Source: a bacterium | GTDB lineage: Bacteria > AUK180 > JAQVHJ01 | DNA: 7,295 bases | Assembly: GCA_028696285.1 (NCBI GenBank) | Contig: JAQVHJ010000114.1 | Span: 1 to 7,295, forward strand | Direction of reading: 5' to 3' | Shown: in pieces, positions 1 through 6,700 of the stretch | Position numbering within the stretch: the stretch's first letter is position 1 | Layout of the letters: each line of letters starts with the position of its first letter | Notes under the pieces: generated by a model | The model's database searches: none | Seen by the model: only the letters and a program-made list of their open reading frames with translations | What the model was told of the DNA's origin: nothing | Position numbers and translations under genes: made by a program

Positions 1-257
1 GTTTCCCCATTTTTTAAAATCAGCACAATTCCACTTGGTAAATCTAATAATTCCCCTATAATACAGTATTTATTAAATTCAAAGATAAAATTTTGGGGAA
101 ACTCCTGTAATTTAAAGGATTTACCCCATTTTTTAGATTGCCACGGGTTTTCATTCGAAAATCCAGACACAACGCTTACGTTTGCTAGATCTTCACTCTG
201 TTCGGATAACGCAATGAAATACACATATATGCAAAACACAATAGCATTATTAGTCAT
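1..257 (-). CDS. Partial secreted or membrane-anchored protein of unknown family (3' end beyond window)
   Basis: An open frame of 85 codons runs from an ATG at 257-255 to the left edge without a stop. The predicted protein begins MTNNAIVFCIYVYFIALSEQ, a hydrophobic signal-like segment, followed by a polar part rich in aromatic residues and short hydrophobic strands (for example FIFEFNKYCIIGELLD at about 57-72), suggesting an exported beta-rich protein. I do not recognise the family. The start is uncertain. An in-frame ATG at 287-285 would add ten residues (MVRLFRLQLA), which supplies the missing positive charge but is encoded by a repeat element. Neither ATG has a Shine-Dalgarno sequence. The 5' end may therefore have been altered by repeat insertion, and a degraded gene is possible. 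The coding call rests on the open frame and signal-like start only. Confidence 0.55.
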   Translation of the reverse strand, partial: MTNNAIVFCIYVYFIALSEQSEDLANVSVVSGFSNENPWQSKKWGKSFKLQEFPQNFIFEFNKYCIIGELLDLPSGIVLILKNGE

Positions 258-283
258 TGCGAGCTGCAGGCGAAACAATCTCA
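253..283 (+). repeat. Short palindromic intergenic element (GTCATTGCGAG...CAATCTCA type)
   Basis: The segment starts GTCATTGCGAG and ends GAAACAATCTCA. Related copies lie at 6437-6476 (minus orientation) and 6510-6542 (plus orientation). Elements with the same look (GTCATTGCGAG followed by a GCAATCT end) are known in Rickettsia palindromic elements and in many environmental genomes. Calling this one related is inference from the motif. It overlaps the start of the leftmost gene and supplies its ATG in reverse complement (gcaATGac). Confidence 0.6.
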
Positions 284-286
284 CCA

Positions 287-342
287 TTTACCGTTTTACA
301 TGTTTTAACCTGACGATGTATTTTGTTCAAATGATACAGGCG
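287..342. repeat. 56-bp direct repeat, copy 1
   Basis: This segment, from TTTACCGTTTTACATG to ATACAGGCG, matches 534-589 without gaps at 53 of 56 positions by my count. It begins in degenerate 7-bp units (tctcacc, atttacc and gttttac cover 279-299). It is followed by an inverted repeat unlike the one that follows copy 2. Confidence 0.85.
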
Positions 343-385
343 TCCGGGGAGGAAAACCAAAATAGGTTTACCCTGAAACGGACGC
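340..385. repeat. Imperfect long hairpin
   Basis: GCGTCCG at 340-346 is complementary to CGGACGC at 379-385. Inside, AAACC at about 353-357 can pair with GGTTT at 365-369 around an A/T-rich loop. The structure directly follows copy 1 of the 56-bp repeat. It could be a palindromic mobile repeat or a transcript hairpin; no T-tract follows it on either strand. Confidence 0.5.
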
Positions 386-425
386 TATAAAAAATTCAAA
401 AAGAAGGGCTTCCGGCCGGAAGCCC
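385..425 (-). terminator. Rho-independent terminator-like hairpin, minus strand
   Basis: Positions 406-425 form a perfect palindrome: an 8-bp G+C-rich stem (GGGCTTCC/GGAAGCCC) with a GGCC loop. Read on the minus strand it is followed by a T-rich tract (complement of 405 down to about 386). On the plus strand no T-tract follows. It lies about 300 nt downstream of the MATE stop, so it could end MATE read-through before the leftmost gene. It might instead be a palindromic repeat that acts as a terminator by chance. Confidence 0.55.
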
Positions 426-449
426 ATACTGTGCGTATCGTATGTTAAT

Positions 450-546
450 AATACAAATCTTATCGTTCACCGTTAACCAAAGGTATCAAATGTTTGCAAT
501 ACAATTCTTACGTTCACCGTTTACCGATTACTGTTTACCGTTTTAC
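450..546. repeat. Degenerate 7-bp tandem units (GTTYACC type) with a local duplication
   Basis: Units GTTCACC and GTTAACC lie at 465-478. Five consecutive units lie at 512-546: gttcacc, gtttacc, gattact, gtttacc, gttttac. In addition 450-478 resembles 498-525 (both run from AATACAA/AATACAATT to the GTTCACC units). The array merges into copy 2 of the 56-bp repeat. No coding function is apparent, and a short plus-strand open frame across it is repeat-derived. Confidence 0.65.
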
Positions 547-589
547 ATGTTTTAACCTAGCGATGTATTTTGTTCAAATGATACGGGCG
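534..589. repeat. 56-bp direct repeat, copy 2
   Basis: This copy matches 287-342 at 53 of 56 positions with no gaps; differences are in the middle (CCTAGCG against CCTGACG) and near the end (TACGGG against TACAGG). Here the repeat runs directly into the palindrome at 585-603. Confidence 0.85.
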
Positions 590-603
590 AAGGCCCTTCG
601 CCC
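585..603. repeat. Compact palindrome GGGCGAAGG-C-CCTTCGCCC
   Basis: A 9-bp inverted repeat around a single base, followed by CCTACA. Short G+C-rich palindromes of this kind followed by CCTACA are frequent dispersed repeats in environmental bacterial genomes. The remaining stretch to 728 shows no gene and no clear signal. Confidence 0.6.
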
Positions 604-728
604 CTACATTATATATCAATCTGTAATTATGAGAACAAAAAACAAGTGTAATTACCCCGGAAGTTTTTTCAAACCATCAGCACAAAGATAATTTTTATAT
701 GTGTGAGAAAAATAAAGGAGGGCAGAGA

Positions 729-2165
729 TCATTTCACGTTAGAGAGGGCACCTTTTATCTTCCATTTACCTCTTTTGAATATAAAATAGATTATCGCAGC
801 CTGGATTAATTCCGAAACGGATAGAGCGAGCCAGATGTAATATGCTTCCTTTTTCAGGATAACGATTGTATAAATTATGAATGTGATCATGCATGCATTT
901 ACTATACTTGAAACTATCATAGGAGGGACCGTATCGCCTGAGCCCCAGAATGCCGAGAAGAAATTGATTGAGATTGAGATAAACACAATAGTTATAACGA
1001 AGAACCTTAAAATCAGAATACCTTCATCAATAATATTATTATCTCCTCTAGTGAATACCGACATGACCTGTTTTGCGAACAGAGCGAGTAATGCACCTGC
1101 GATTGCAGTGATAATAGTTGTCAGAAAAATTGCTTTCATAACACTATCTTCAGCACGTTCAGGTTTTCCTGCACCAATATTCTGTCCAACGAGTGTAGTT
1201 ACAGCTGTTGCGACCCCTTCGATTGGGATGAATATGAAGCCCATTATTCTGAATGAAATGCCAAAAGCTGCCATGACAAATGTTCCAAAGCTGTTTACAA
1301 TTCTTCCCAGACCCAAGTGAATTCCGTTCCTGACAAGATCTCCGAAAGCCGCAGGCAGACCTATTTTCATTATTCTCCACATCCATACCGGTTTAATCTT
1401 GAAGAAATATCCCGGTTCCATTTTAATATATGTTTTTCCTGAAAAGAAAATATAGAGGCCGAGAATAAAAACGATAGATTGCGCAAATACCGAAGCAATC
1501 GCTGCGCCTCTTATTCCGAGTTCGGGGAATGGTCCTATCCCAAGGATCAATAAGGGATCGAGAATAATATTGATCAAGGTAGATGTTAAATAGATATAAA
1601 AAGGCTTCATCATATCGCCGATACCTTTGAAAGAAGTGGTAAGAGTGAAGCCGGAGAACAGGATTGGAACCCCGATAAAAAAGATTTCCGCATATTGACT
1701 TCCGAGAATTATAACTTCTTCTGAAGAGCCGAATAACCTGTAGAAATCTTTAGAGAAGAGCAGGCCAAGAACTGTAACAAGTAAACCAATAAAGAATTTA
1801 AAAATAAAGGTTTGAGCAATTACCGTTTTTGTATTGTCATAGTCTTTTGCACCATAATACCTGGAGATAAGGGAAACGGATCCGACGCCGATGATCTGGT
1901 TAAAAACGACAAAAGCCATGAACATGAATCCAAAGACTGTAACCGCGGAGATTGCTGCCGGCCCCAGCGATCCGACCCAGTACATGTCAACCAGGTCATA
2001 ACTTGTCTGAAGGGTCATGGTTGCCATAGTAGGCAAGGCAAGAAAAATTATATGCTTTAAAATATTCCCGGTAGTAAGGTCTTTTTTGACTTCTGTGGAC
2101 GGCATCATCTTTTCAATTTCAATTACTTCAATTTCATCGTGCGGAGATAACGGGCTGTCGGACAT
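729..2165 (-). CDS. MATE family efflux transporter (Na+- or H+-coupled multidrug antiporter)
   Basis: A 478-residue inner-membrane protein of normal MATE length, expected to form twelve membrane helices in two six-helix halves and to export cationic drugs or metabolites in exchange for Na+ or H+. Visible family signatures are DLVDMYWVGSLG (about 57-68), SRYYGAKDYDNTK (101-113), the KGIGDMMKP loop (180-188), DPLLILGIGPFPELGIRGAA (203-222), GQNIGAGKPERAE (327-339) opening the second half, and WGSGDTVPP (407-415). The first 30 residues are an unusual acidic, glutamate-rich cytoplasmic tail before TTGNILKHI. AAGG lies 9 nt upstream of the ATG (plus-strand 2175-2178), supporting this start. It is transcribed away from the TPR gene and from its own promoter. 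Subfamily and substrate cannot be assigned from sequence alone. Confidence 0.95.
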   Translation of the reverse strand: MSDSPLSPHDEIEVIEIEKMMPSTEVKKDLTTGNILKHIIFLALPTMATMTLQTSYDLVDMYWVGSLGPAAISAVTVFGFMFMAFVVFNQIIGVGSVSLISRYYGAKDYDNTKTVIAQTFIFKFFIGLLVTVLGLLFSKDFYRLFGSSEEVIILGSQYAEIFFIGVPILFSGFTLTTSFKGIGDMMKPFYIYLTSTLINIILDPLLILGIGPFPELGIRGAAIASVFAQSIVFILGLYIFFSGKTYIKMEPGYFFKIKPVWMWRIMKIGLPAAFGDLVRNGIHLGLGRIVNSFGTFVMAAFGISFRIMGFIFIPIEGVATAVTTLVGQNIGAGKPERAEDSVMKAIFLTTIITAIAGALLALFAKQVMSVFTRGDNNIIDEGILILRFFVITIVFISISINFFSAFWGSGDTVPPMIVSSIVNACMITFIIYTIVILKKEAYYIWLALSVSELIQAAIIYFIFKRGKWKIKGALSNVK

Positions 2166-2196
2166 TAATTATAACCTTATTTTAGTTTAGATGTTA

Positions 2197-2225
2197 TTTA
2201 TAACATAAATAGGGGAAATTATCAA
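2197..2225 (-). promoter_or_regulatory. Sigma-70-like promoter for the MATE gene
   Basis: On the minus strand TTGATA (plus 2225-2220) and TATAAA (plus 2202-2197) are separated by exactly 17 nt. The -10 box ends 31 nt before the ATG, leaving a leader of about 25 nt that contains the AAGG ribosome site. Confidence 0.7.
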
Positions 2226-2300
2226 GTATAATTTCAAAAAAGGTTACTTATTTAATAAATTTAATTTAAACTTTTCACGTTTCTATAAAAGAAAATTATG

Positions 2301-2329
2301 TTGAAAAAATCAGAGAGATATGATAAAAT
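2301..2329 (+). promoter_or_regulatory. Sigma-70-like promoter with extended -10 for the TPR gene
   Basis: TTGAAA at 2301-2306 and TAAAAT at 2324-2329 have a 17-nt spacer, and TGA directly before the -10 gives the extended -10 form TGnTAAAAT. Predicted transcription start is near 2336, so the 5' leader would be only about 12 nt and begin just before the ribosome site at 2339-2343. It is back-to-back with the MATE promoter. Confidence 0.65.
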
Positions 2330-2347
2330 AATTTCAGCGGAGGAAAT

Positions 2348-3658
2348 ATGCTCAAATTTGTTTCGGAGTTTATACATGGATTCAGAAATATCGGGGAACA
2401 AAAAACGCTTGAATTTCTAAACTATCAAATTCTGCGGGACTTCATCTTCTGGAGAAAAATTTATTTAATGAACATTCAAGGTTTTTATAAAGATTCAATT
2501 ACCTTTTTCAAAAATGAATTTGTAAATAAAAAAGGAGATTCAAATTTCTTTACCACGTTATGTTTGCGTAAGTATTATGAATCGTTATCAATGGTTGGTG
2601 AGGGTAAATATGTGGAAGAAAAGATCAAAGAGGAATTAAAAAAAGTTCCCAATAACAGTAAAACATACTTTGAATATTTAAATATCTTAGGAACCATATT
2701 CGGCCAGAGGGGGAATATTAAGGAAGCAATTAATATTTATAAAGAACTTGAAGGTAAATATACCGGTTTTAATTTAATGGATGTTTATAATCATTTAGGA
2801 ATTTGTTATGCCTTAGAAGGCAATTTTGGCAAATCAAAAGAGTACCTGTTAAAGTATATTGAGCTCTGTAGAGGAGAACAAAAATTATTGCATCTTGCGA
2901 CTGGTTATGTAAATTATGCAAATTTGTTTTTTTATGAAAATGATTTGAATACTGCAATTAAGTATCTCAGAAAGGCGGAGAAATTAAACCGGAAATTAAA
3001 TAATAAGGTTGCTCTCATAACAATTTCAAGTAATTTAAGCCTATTCTTGCACCGTACAGGTAAGATACAAGAAGGTTTGGCAGAAGCAAAAAAATATCTA
3101 AGGGTAGCAGTGGATTTAAAGAATTATCGCGGGGCAGGGATACTCTTCTATCGAATCGGGGAGATTCAGATGGATTCTTTTAAATTTAAAACCGCCTTTA
3201 AGACATTTGAGAGAGCGGTTAATTGTTTTAAACTGGCAGGTGAAGAAAGTTACTTGAGCGAAAGTTTTAACGAACTTGGGTTATGTTTTATCAGTTTTTT
3301 GAAATTTGAAGAAGCCCGTGTTTATCTCCAAAAGAGCAAGGAGATTTTAAATCGGATAAATCGTCCTCCACGGTTTATTACAGATTATTTTTATGCGCTA
3401 TCATTTTATTTTTCTGATATAAATTACTGCATTAAGGAGATGGGAGAGGTATTTAAAAGGGAATATTTATCAACTCACGATTATTTACAATTAAAAGATA
3501 CTTTTCTGTTGATTTATAAAAATATATTAAATGAAAATCATTTTCCAGTTCCCGAAGAGATTTTGAGTGAGCTTGCGAATTTCAACAAAATCGAACCGGA
3601 CAGAATCGTGGTTAAAATATTAAGCGCTTCCCGGTTTAAACATTTTTTTCAAAGATAA
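2348..3658 (+). CDS. TPR-repeat protein of unknown role
   Basis: A 436-residue soluble protein with no signal peptide or membrane helix, made largely of tetratricopeptide-like helix pairs. Likely repeats lie near residues 108-138 (YLNILGTIFGQRGNIKEAI), 146-176 (YNHLGICYALEGNFGKSKEY), 185-216 (GYVNYANLFFYENDLNTAIK), 225-255, 265-296 and 305-336 (FNELGLCFISFLKFEEARVY). TPRs form a superhelical scaffold for protein or peptide binding. No enzymatic, DNA-binding or receiver domain is visible at either end, and the last 100 residues are less repetitive. GGAGG at 2339-2343, 4 nt before the ATG, fixes the start. Codon use appears more A+T-rich than in the neighbouring MATE and protease genes. It is monocistronic, so context gives no partner; a regulatory or adaptor role is possible. 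Confidence 0.88.
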   Translation: MLKFVSEFIHGFRNIGEQKTLEFLNYQILRDFIFWRKIYLMNIQGFYKDSITFFKNEFVNKKGDSNFFTTLCLRKYYESLSMVGEGKYVEEKIKEELKKVPNNSKTYFEYLNILGTIFGQRGNIKEAINIYKELEGKYTGFNLMDVYNHLGICYALEGNFGKSKEYLLKYIELCRGEQKLLHLATGYVNYANLFFYENDLNTAIKYLRKAEKLNRKLNNKVALITISSNLSLFLHRTGKIQEGLAEAKKYLRVAVDLKNYRGAGILFYRIGEIQMDSFKFKTAFKTFERAVNCFKLAGEESYLSESFNELGLCFISFLKFEEARVYLQKSKEILNRINRPPRFITDYFYALSFYFSDINYCIKEMGEVFKREYLSTHDYLQLKDTFLLIYKNILNENHFPVPEEILSELANFNKIEPDRIVVKILSASRFKHFFQR

Positions 3659-3696
3659 ATATACTTAAAAAAACGAATAAATTGCCGTATTGGGGG

Positions 3697-3740
3697 CCTT
3701 TGCTTATCATCTACCAGATAATGTAATGGCTTTATTAAAA
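3697..3740 (+). terminator. Weak candidate terminator after the TPR gene
   Basis: GCC near 3697 can pair with GGC near 3728, and TTATC (about 3704-3708) with GATAA (about 3717-3721), giving an interrupted stem followed by an A/T-rich run. The stem is weak and the U-tract is broken by As, so this is tentative. It is the only hairpin I could find in the 224 nt between the TPR and protease genes. Confidence 0.2.
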
Positions 3741-3812
3741 AAAATTATTGCTAAAGAATATATTATTCGTCTCTCCCACTGTATATGCTACAATTTTTAT
3801 AGTATTTTTGAC

Positions 3813-3849
3813 TTGACATTTGGAGGAAAATATATTAAGATATTATAAT
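3813..3849 (+). promoter_or_regulatory. Putative promoter for the M6 protease gene
   Basis: A perfect TTGACA lies at 3813-3818 with TAAGAT at 3836-3841 after a 17-nt spacer. A perfect TATAAT lies slightly downstream at 3844-3849, but 25 nt from the TTGACA, so it would need a different or activator-assisted -35. Either start site leaves a leader of about 30-35 nt before the ATG. Confidence 0.5.
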
Positions 3850-3882
3850 CTTTTAATTTAAAATGCTTAAACAGGAGCAATT

Positions 3883-6057
3883 ATGAAGAAATTAATTTTG
3901 ATGTTAAGTTTGATGCTGGGGATTGTTTTGTTGGGTTTTGGGATACCCCTTACTCCGGGTCAGGTTTCAGAGTTGAAATCGAAGGGAGAGTTTGAGCGTG
4001 TGATGAAGATAATTAATTCGGCCAAACTTCGCGGTTTAGACCAACCTCAGAGGAAGACGATCAATATAATGAAGGATAATGGTGCAGATCGTGTGACCGG
4101 TACCTGGAAAGCGTTGATAATCCTTGTTCAGTTTCCGGATAATTTAGCAGACACCGTTTCTCATGGCCAGACATATTATAATACTTTCTTTTTCAGTGAA
4201 GGTGTAATGCCGACAAAGAGTGTCCGCGAATATTACCAGGAGGTATCAGTAGGGCAGTTTGATTTAACGGGGACGATAGCAGGTTGGTATATGATGCCAC
4301 AGAATTATACTTATTATACAGACGTTGAATACGGATTTGGAGATTATCCGAATAATGCCCAAAAACTTGTAGAGGATGCGATCGCGGCTGCGAATCCGGA
4401 TGTTGATTTTTCCCAGTTTGACAATGATGGAGACGGTTATGTTGACGCGTTATTTGTCATCCATGCGGGCGGGGAAGGCGCCGGTGGGAATGGTTGGGCG
4501 ATCTGGTCGCATGCCTGGGGGATTAATCAGAAAATGTATGATGGTGTTTGGGTAAGCGGTTATTCAATGGAACCTGAAACGGGAAAGATCGGGGTTTACT
4601 GTCATGAATTCGGGCATGTACTCGGCTTACCTGATTTATATGATTACGGATATGACTCTGCCGGAGTAGGAAAGTTTTGTTTAATGGCTGCGGGTTCTCA
4701 CGGGAGTGATGTTAATCATCCTGAGACACCGTCATTCATGAATCCCTGGTGCCGTTATACACTCGGCTGGCTTGAGCCGACAAATGTTACAGCAAATCTT
4801 ACCGCGGAAGAATTGGTTTGGGGAATGCCTTCACAGGACGTTTACAGGGTTTGGACAAAGGGAGTAATAGGTCCGGAATATTTTCTCGTTGAGAACCGGA
4901 GAAAAGGTACCAGTTTCGATAAATATCTGCCGACCGACGGTATTTTAATTTATCATGTAGATGAGCGCATGTCAAATAATGACAATCAGAACCATAAACT
5001 TGTTGATATAGAGGAGGCTTCGGGGTTTCAGCATTTGGATAACTTTTCAAGCTACGGTGATGCCGGAGACTATTATCCCGGCACACTTAATAACAGGACA
5101 TTTGATGTGAATTCAGAACCTGATTCAAAAAATTACTATAACCAGAATACATATGTTGCAGTATTCAATGTTTCAGATGCCGGGGATACAATGACTGCTG
5201 ATATTAAGGTTTATGAACCTGCGAAAGCTCCGACAAATGTGATTTTAGAGAATTACGGTTCCGGGACACAAGCAATGATGAAATGGGACTCCAGGGATGA
5301 AGATACTAATTACCGTGTTTTTTACGGGACATCCCCCGTTGATTTGACTGACCAGTTCATGACAACAGAGAATTCGGTTATTCTTACGGGATTATCCCCG
5401 GATACAACGTACTATGCGAAGGTAAAGGCATATAATGATTTTGCATGGAGTCCGGACTCGGCAGTGAAAAATGCTTTTATTTTTGATGCCTTACCGGGGA
5501 TTCCCCAGAATCTCAAGGGTGAATCGTCATTTGGGGAGATAGGCCTGAAATGGGAGAAGGTGTTGGGATATGATATTAAAGGTTATAATATTTATTATAA
5601 AGATGAATATAGTGAATATCAGAAATTGAACACTGCGCTTATTAAGAAAATTTCTCATTCAGTCACAGGGTTACTTCCATTCAGGAGATATTCATTCTAT
5701 GTAACAGCTTTGGATTCAACCGGGCATGAGAGTTCAGGTTCGAATGAAGTAACATTGCAGGTTTTGACCGAAGTTAAGTATTTCATACGGAATAATGTTC
5801 TTAACTTTGCAGAAGGGGAGGAGGCTGTTTATATTGATTTAAGTTTATTTTCAGATACACGCTTGACCATTGCCTTATACTCCATAAATGGAGAGTTTAT
5901 TAAAAATATTGTTGATGAAAGAATATCTGCGGGAACATATACATATCAATGGCCGGGAGATAATTCAAAAGGAACACGAGTTTCTTCGGGTGTGTATATT
6001 CTTCATATAAAAATGGGATTTAATAATTACATAGAGAAGGTTGTCGTTTTAAAATAA
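3883..6057 (+). CDS. Secreted M6-family (immune inhibitor A-like) zinc metalloprotease with Fn3 and FlgD-like C-terminal domains
   Basis: A 724-residue exported protease. Residues 1-20 are a signal peptide (MKKLILMLSLMLGIVLLGFG), followed by a propeptide-like stretch to about 70. The M6 catalytic domain spans about 75-440. HEFGHVLGLPDLYD at 241-254 is the zinc-binding HExxHxxGxxD signature typical of the family, with E242 as the expected catalytic base. DNDGDGYVD at 180-188 resembles a calcium-binding loop. Two fibronectin type III-like domains follow (about 447-535 and 537-628). The last 75 residues form a FlgD-like Ig domain (ALYSINGEFIK, W690, SSGVYILHIK), resembling type A sorting or cell-surface anchoring tails. 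AGGAG at 3873-3877, 5 nt before the ATG, supports the start. It likely degrades extracellular protein. Whether the tail directs type IX-like secretion or simply anchors the enzyme cannot be told here. Confidence 0.93.
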   Translation: MKKLILMLSLMLGIVLLGFGIPLTPGQVSELKSKGEFERVMKIINSAKLRGLDQPQRKTINIMKDNGADRVTGTWKALIILVQFPDNLADTVSHGQTYYNTFFFSEGVMPTKSVREYYQEVSVGQFDLTGTIAGWYMMPQNYTYYTDVEYGFGDYPNNAQKLVEDAIAAANPDVDFSQFDNDGDGYVDALFVIHAGGEGAGGNGWAIWSHAWGINQKMYDGVWVSGYSMEPETGKIGVYCHEFGHVLGLPDLYDYGYDSAGVGKFCLMAAGSHGSDVNHPETPSFMNPWCRYTLGWLEPTNVTANLTAEELVWGMPSQDVYRVWTKGVIGPEYFLVENRRKGTSFDKYLPTDGILIYHVDERMSNNDNQNHKLVDIEEASGFQHLDNFSSYGDAGDYYPGTLNNRTFDVNSEPDSKNYYNQNTYVAVFNVSDAGDTMTADIKVYEPAKAPTNVILENYGSGTQAMMKWDSRDEDTNYRVFYGTSPVDLTDQFMTTENSVILTGLSPDTTYYAKVKAYNDFAWSPDSAVKNAFIFDALPGIPQNLKGESSFGEIGLKWEKVLGYDIKGYNIYYKDEYSEYQKLNTALIKKISHSVTGLLPFRRYSFYVTALDSTGHESSGSNEVTLQVLTEVKYFIRNNVLNFAEGEEAVYIDLSLFSDTRLTIALYSINGEFIKNIVDERISAGTYTYQWPGDNSKGTRVSSGVYILHIKMGFNNYIEKVVVLK

Positions 6058-6059
6058 AC

Positions 6060-6121
6060 GGTCAATGGTAAACAGTAAGACGTGGTTTGTGAACTGTGAA
6101 CCGTGATTCGAAAAACAAAAA
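6060..6121. repeat. Degenerate 7-bp tandem array (includes 41-bp duplicate, copy 1)
   Basis: Directly after the protease stop, units ggtcaat, ggtaaac and agtaaga cover 6060-6080, and gtgaact, gtgaacc and gtgattc cover 6089-6109. Positions 6081-6121 match 6547-6587 at 39 of 41 positions. The units resemble the reverse complement of those at 465-546. Confidence 0.7.
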
Positions 6122-6252
6122 TAAAAAACATGATTGACGCTTCGTTTGGTTACCTAGATATCCTTTTAAATGTTTTCCTCAACAAATAAATGTAAAAATT
6201 ATCAATAAACATTGTAAAACTGTCAGTTTCAGGTACCCTCTAAAAAAAATAA

Positions 6253-6272
6253 GGGACGGTTCTTTCATTTTT
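6253..6272. repeat. GGGACGG motif preceding the 128-bp repeat, copy 1
   Basis: AAGGGACGGTTCT begins at 6251. GGGACGG is the reverse complement of the CCGTCCC found at 6685-6691 and 6874-6880. Each of the two 128-bp copies is thus preceded by this motif, but in opposite orientation. Confidence 0.45.
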
Positions 6273-6400
6273 TACAAAAAACCCTGTAAATGCCAATTTG
6301 TTGGGAGTGCAATATTTACATTATTTAATCCGGGAGGCATAAAGTGATCCAATTTTCAAAAATATTATTGATTTTGCAGATGTTTACTTGTTAACTCTGG
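6273..6400. repeat. 128-bp direct repeat, copy 1
   Basis: This block aligns without gaps to 6701-6828 with about 113 of 128 identical positions by hand count. Conserved parts include CTGTAAATGCCAAT, TTGGGAGTGC, AGTGATCCAATTTTCAAAAA and TGTTTACTTG. No terminal inverted repeats, transposase or shared reading frame is evident. A GGGAGG followed by GTG could open a 15-codon peptide here, but copy 2 does not preserve it. Confidence 0.8.
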
Positions 6401-6436
6401 TACGAATGTTTTTAAAAATCAGTTCTAGTTATGGGA

Positions 6437-6542
6437 GAGATTGCTTCGGGTTGGAAGCAACCACTCGCAATGAGACAAATAACGTTATTGGGTTTGCAGA
6501 CGATATAATGTCATCGTGAGGAGTGAAACACGTGGCGATCTG
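6437..6542. repeat. Inverted pair of short palindromic elements
   Basis: GAGATTGCTTC (6437-6447) to CTCGCAATGAGAC (6464-6476) is a minus-orientation copy of the element at 253-283. GTCATCGTGAG (6510-6520) to GCGATCTG (6535-6542) is a more diverged plus-orientation copy. The pair is separated by 33 nt, so the whole block could fold into one long hairpin. Confidence 0.55.
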
Positions 6543-6546
6543 TTTT

Positions 6547-6587
6547 CGTGATTTGTGAACTGTGAATCGTGATTCGAAAAACAAAAA
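6547..6587. repeat. 41-bp duplicate, copy 2, with four 7-bp units
   Basis: Matches 6081-6121 at 39 of 41 positions. Four consecutive units cover 6548-6575: gtgattt, gtgaact, gtgaatc, gtgattc. They are followed by the shared GAAAAACAAAAA tail. The inverted palindromic pair ends just before it. Confidence 0.75.
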
Positions 6588-6619
6588 CTTCATTCGCTAT
6601 GATTATGCTTTTTGTCTTT

Positions 6620-6654
6620 ATTCAACATTCCATTATCCACACCCCACTTTCCAC
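6620..6654. repeat. Third 7-bp periodic array (WTTCCAC type)
   Basis: Five consecutive 7-nt units (attcaac, attccat, tatccac, accccac, tttccac) share the pattern NTTCCAC. The consensus differs from the GTTYACC/GTGAAYC arrays, but the period is the same. Confidence 0.5.
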
Positions 6655-6662
6655 TAATGTAT

Positions 6663-6700
6663 AATTTTTCAACTTTTTTTGGGGCCGTCCCTGTTTTTTT
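6663..6700. repeat. 38-bp flanking repeat, copy A
   Basis: AATTTTTCAACTTTTTTT followed by GGGG and CCGTCCCTGTTTTTTT. It recurs at 6852-6889 with only the four bases after the T-run different. Copies A and B lie on either side of copy 2 of the 128-bp repeat. Confidence 0.75.

Noticed and set aside
494..691. A 65-codon plus-strand open frame
   Set aside because: It lies across the 7-bp array, copy 2 of the 56-bp repeat and a palindrome, has no ribosome site and has no protein-like character.
877..1320. A 147-codon plus-strand open frame
   Set aside because: It is antisense to conserved MATE coding sequence and arises from the codon structure of that gene; the other short frames within 1159-2060 are likewise shadows.
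2769..2957. A 62-codon minus-strand open frame
   Set aside because: It is antisense to the TPR repeats and has no start signals.
4799..5086. A 95-codon minus-strand open frame
   Set aside because: It is antisense to the catalytic domain of the M6 protease; the sense frame has clear family motifs.
6058..6260. A strong terminator directly after the protease gene
   Set aside because: I looked for a G+C-rich stem followed by a T-run and found none; the nearby inverted segments belong to repeats and are not followed by T-tracts in the right place.
6347..6394. A short peptide starting at GTG after GGGAGG inside copy 1 of the 128-bp repeat
   Set aside because: Only 15 codons long, and copy 2 lacks both the GGGAGG and the length, so there is no sign of selection for coding.
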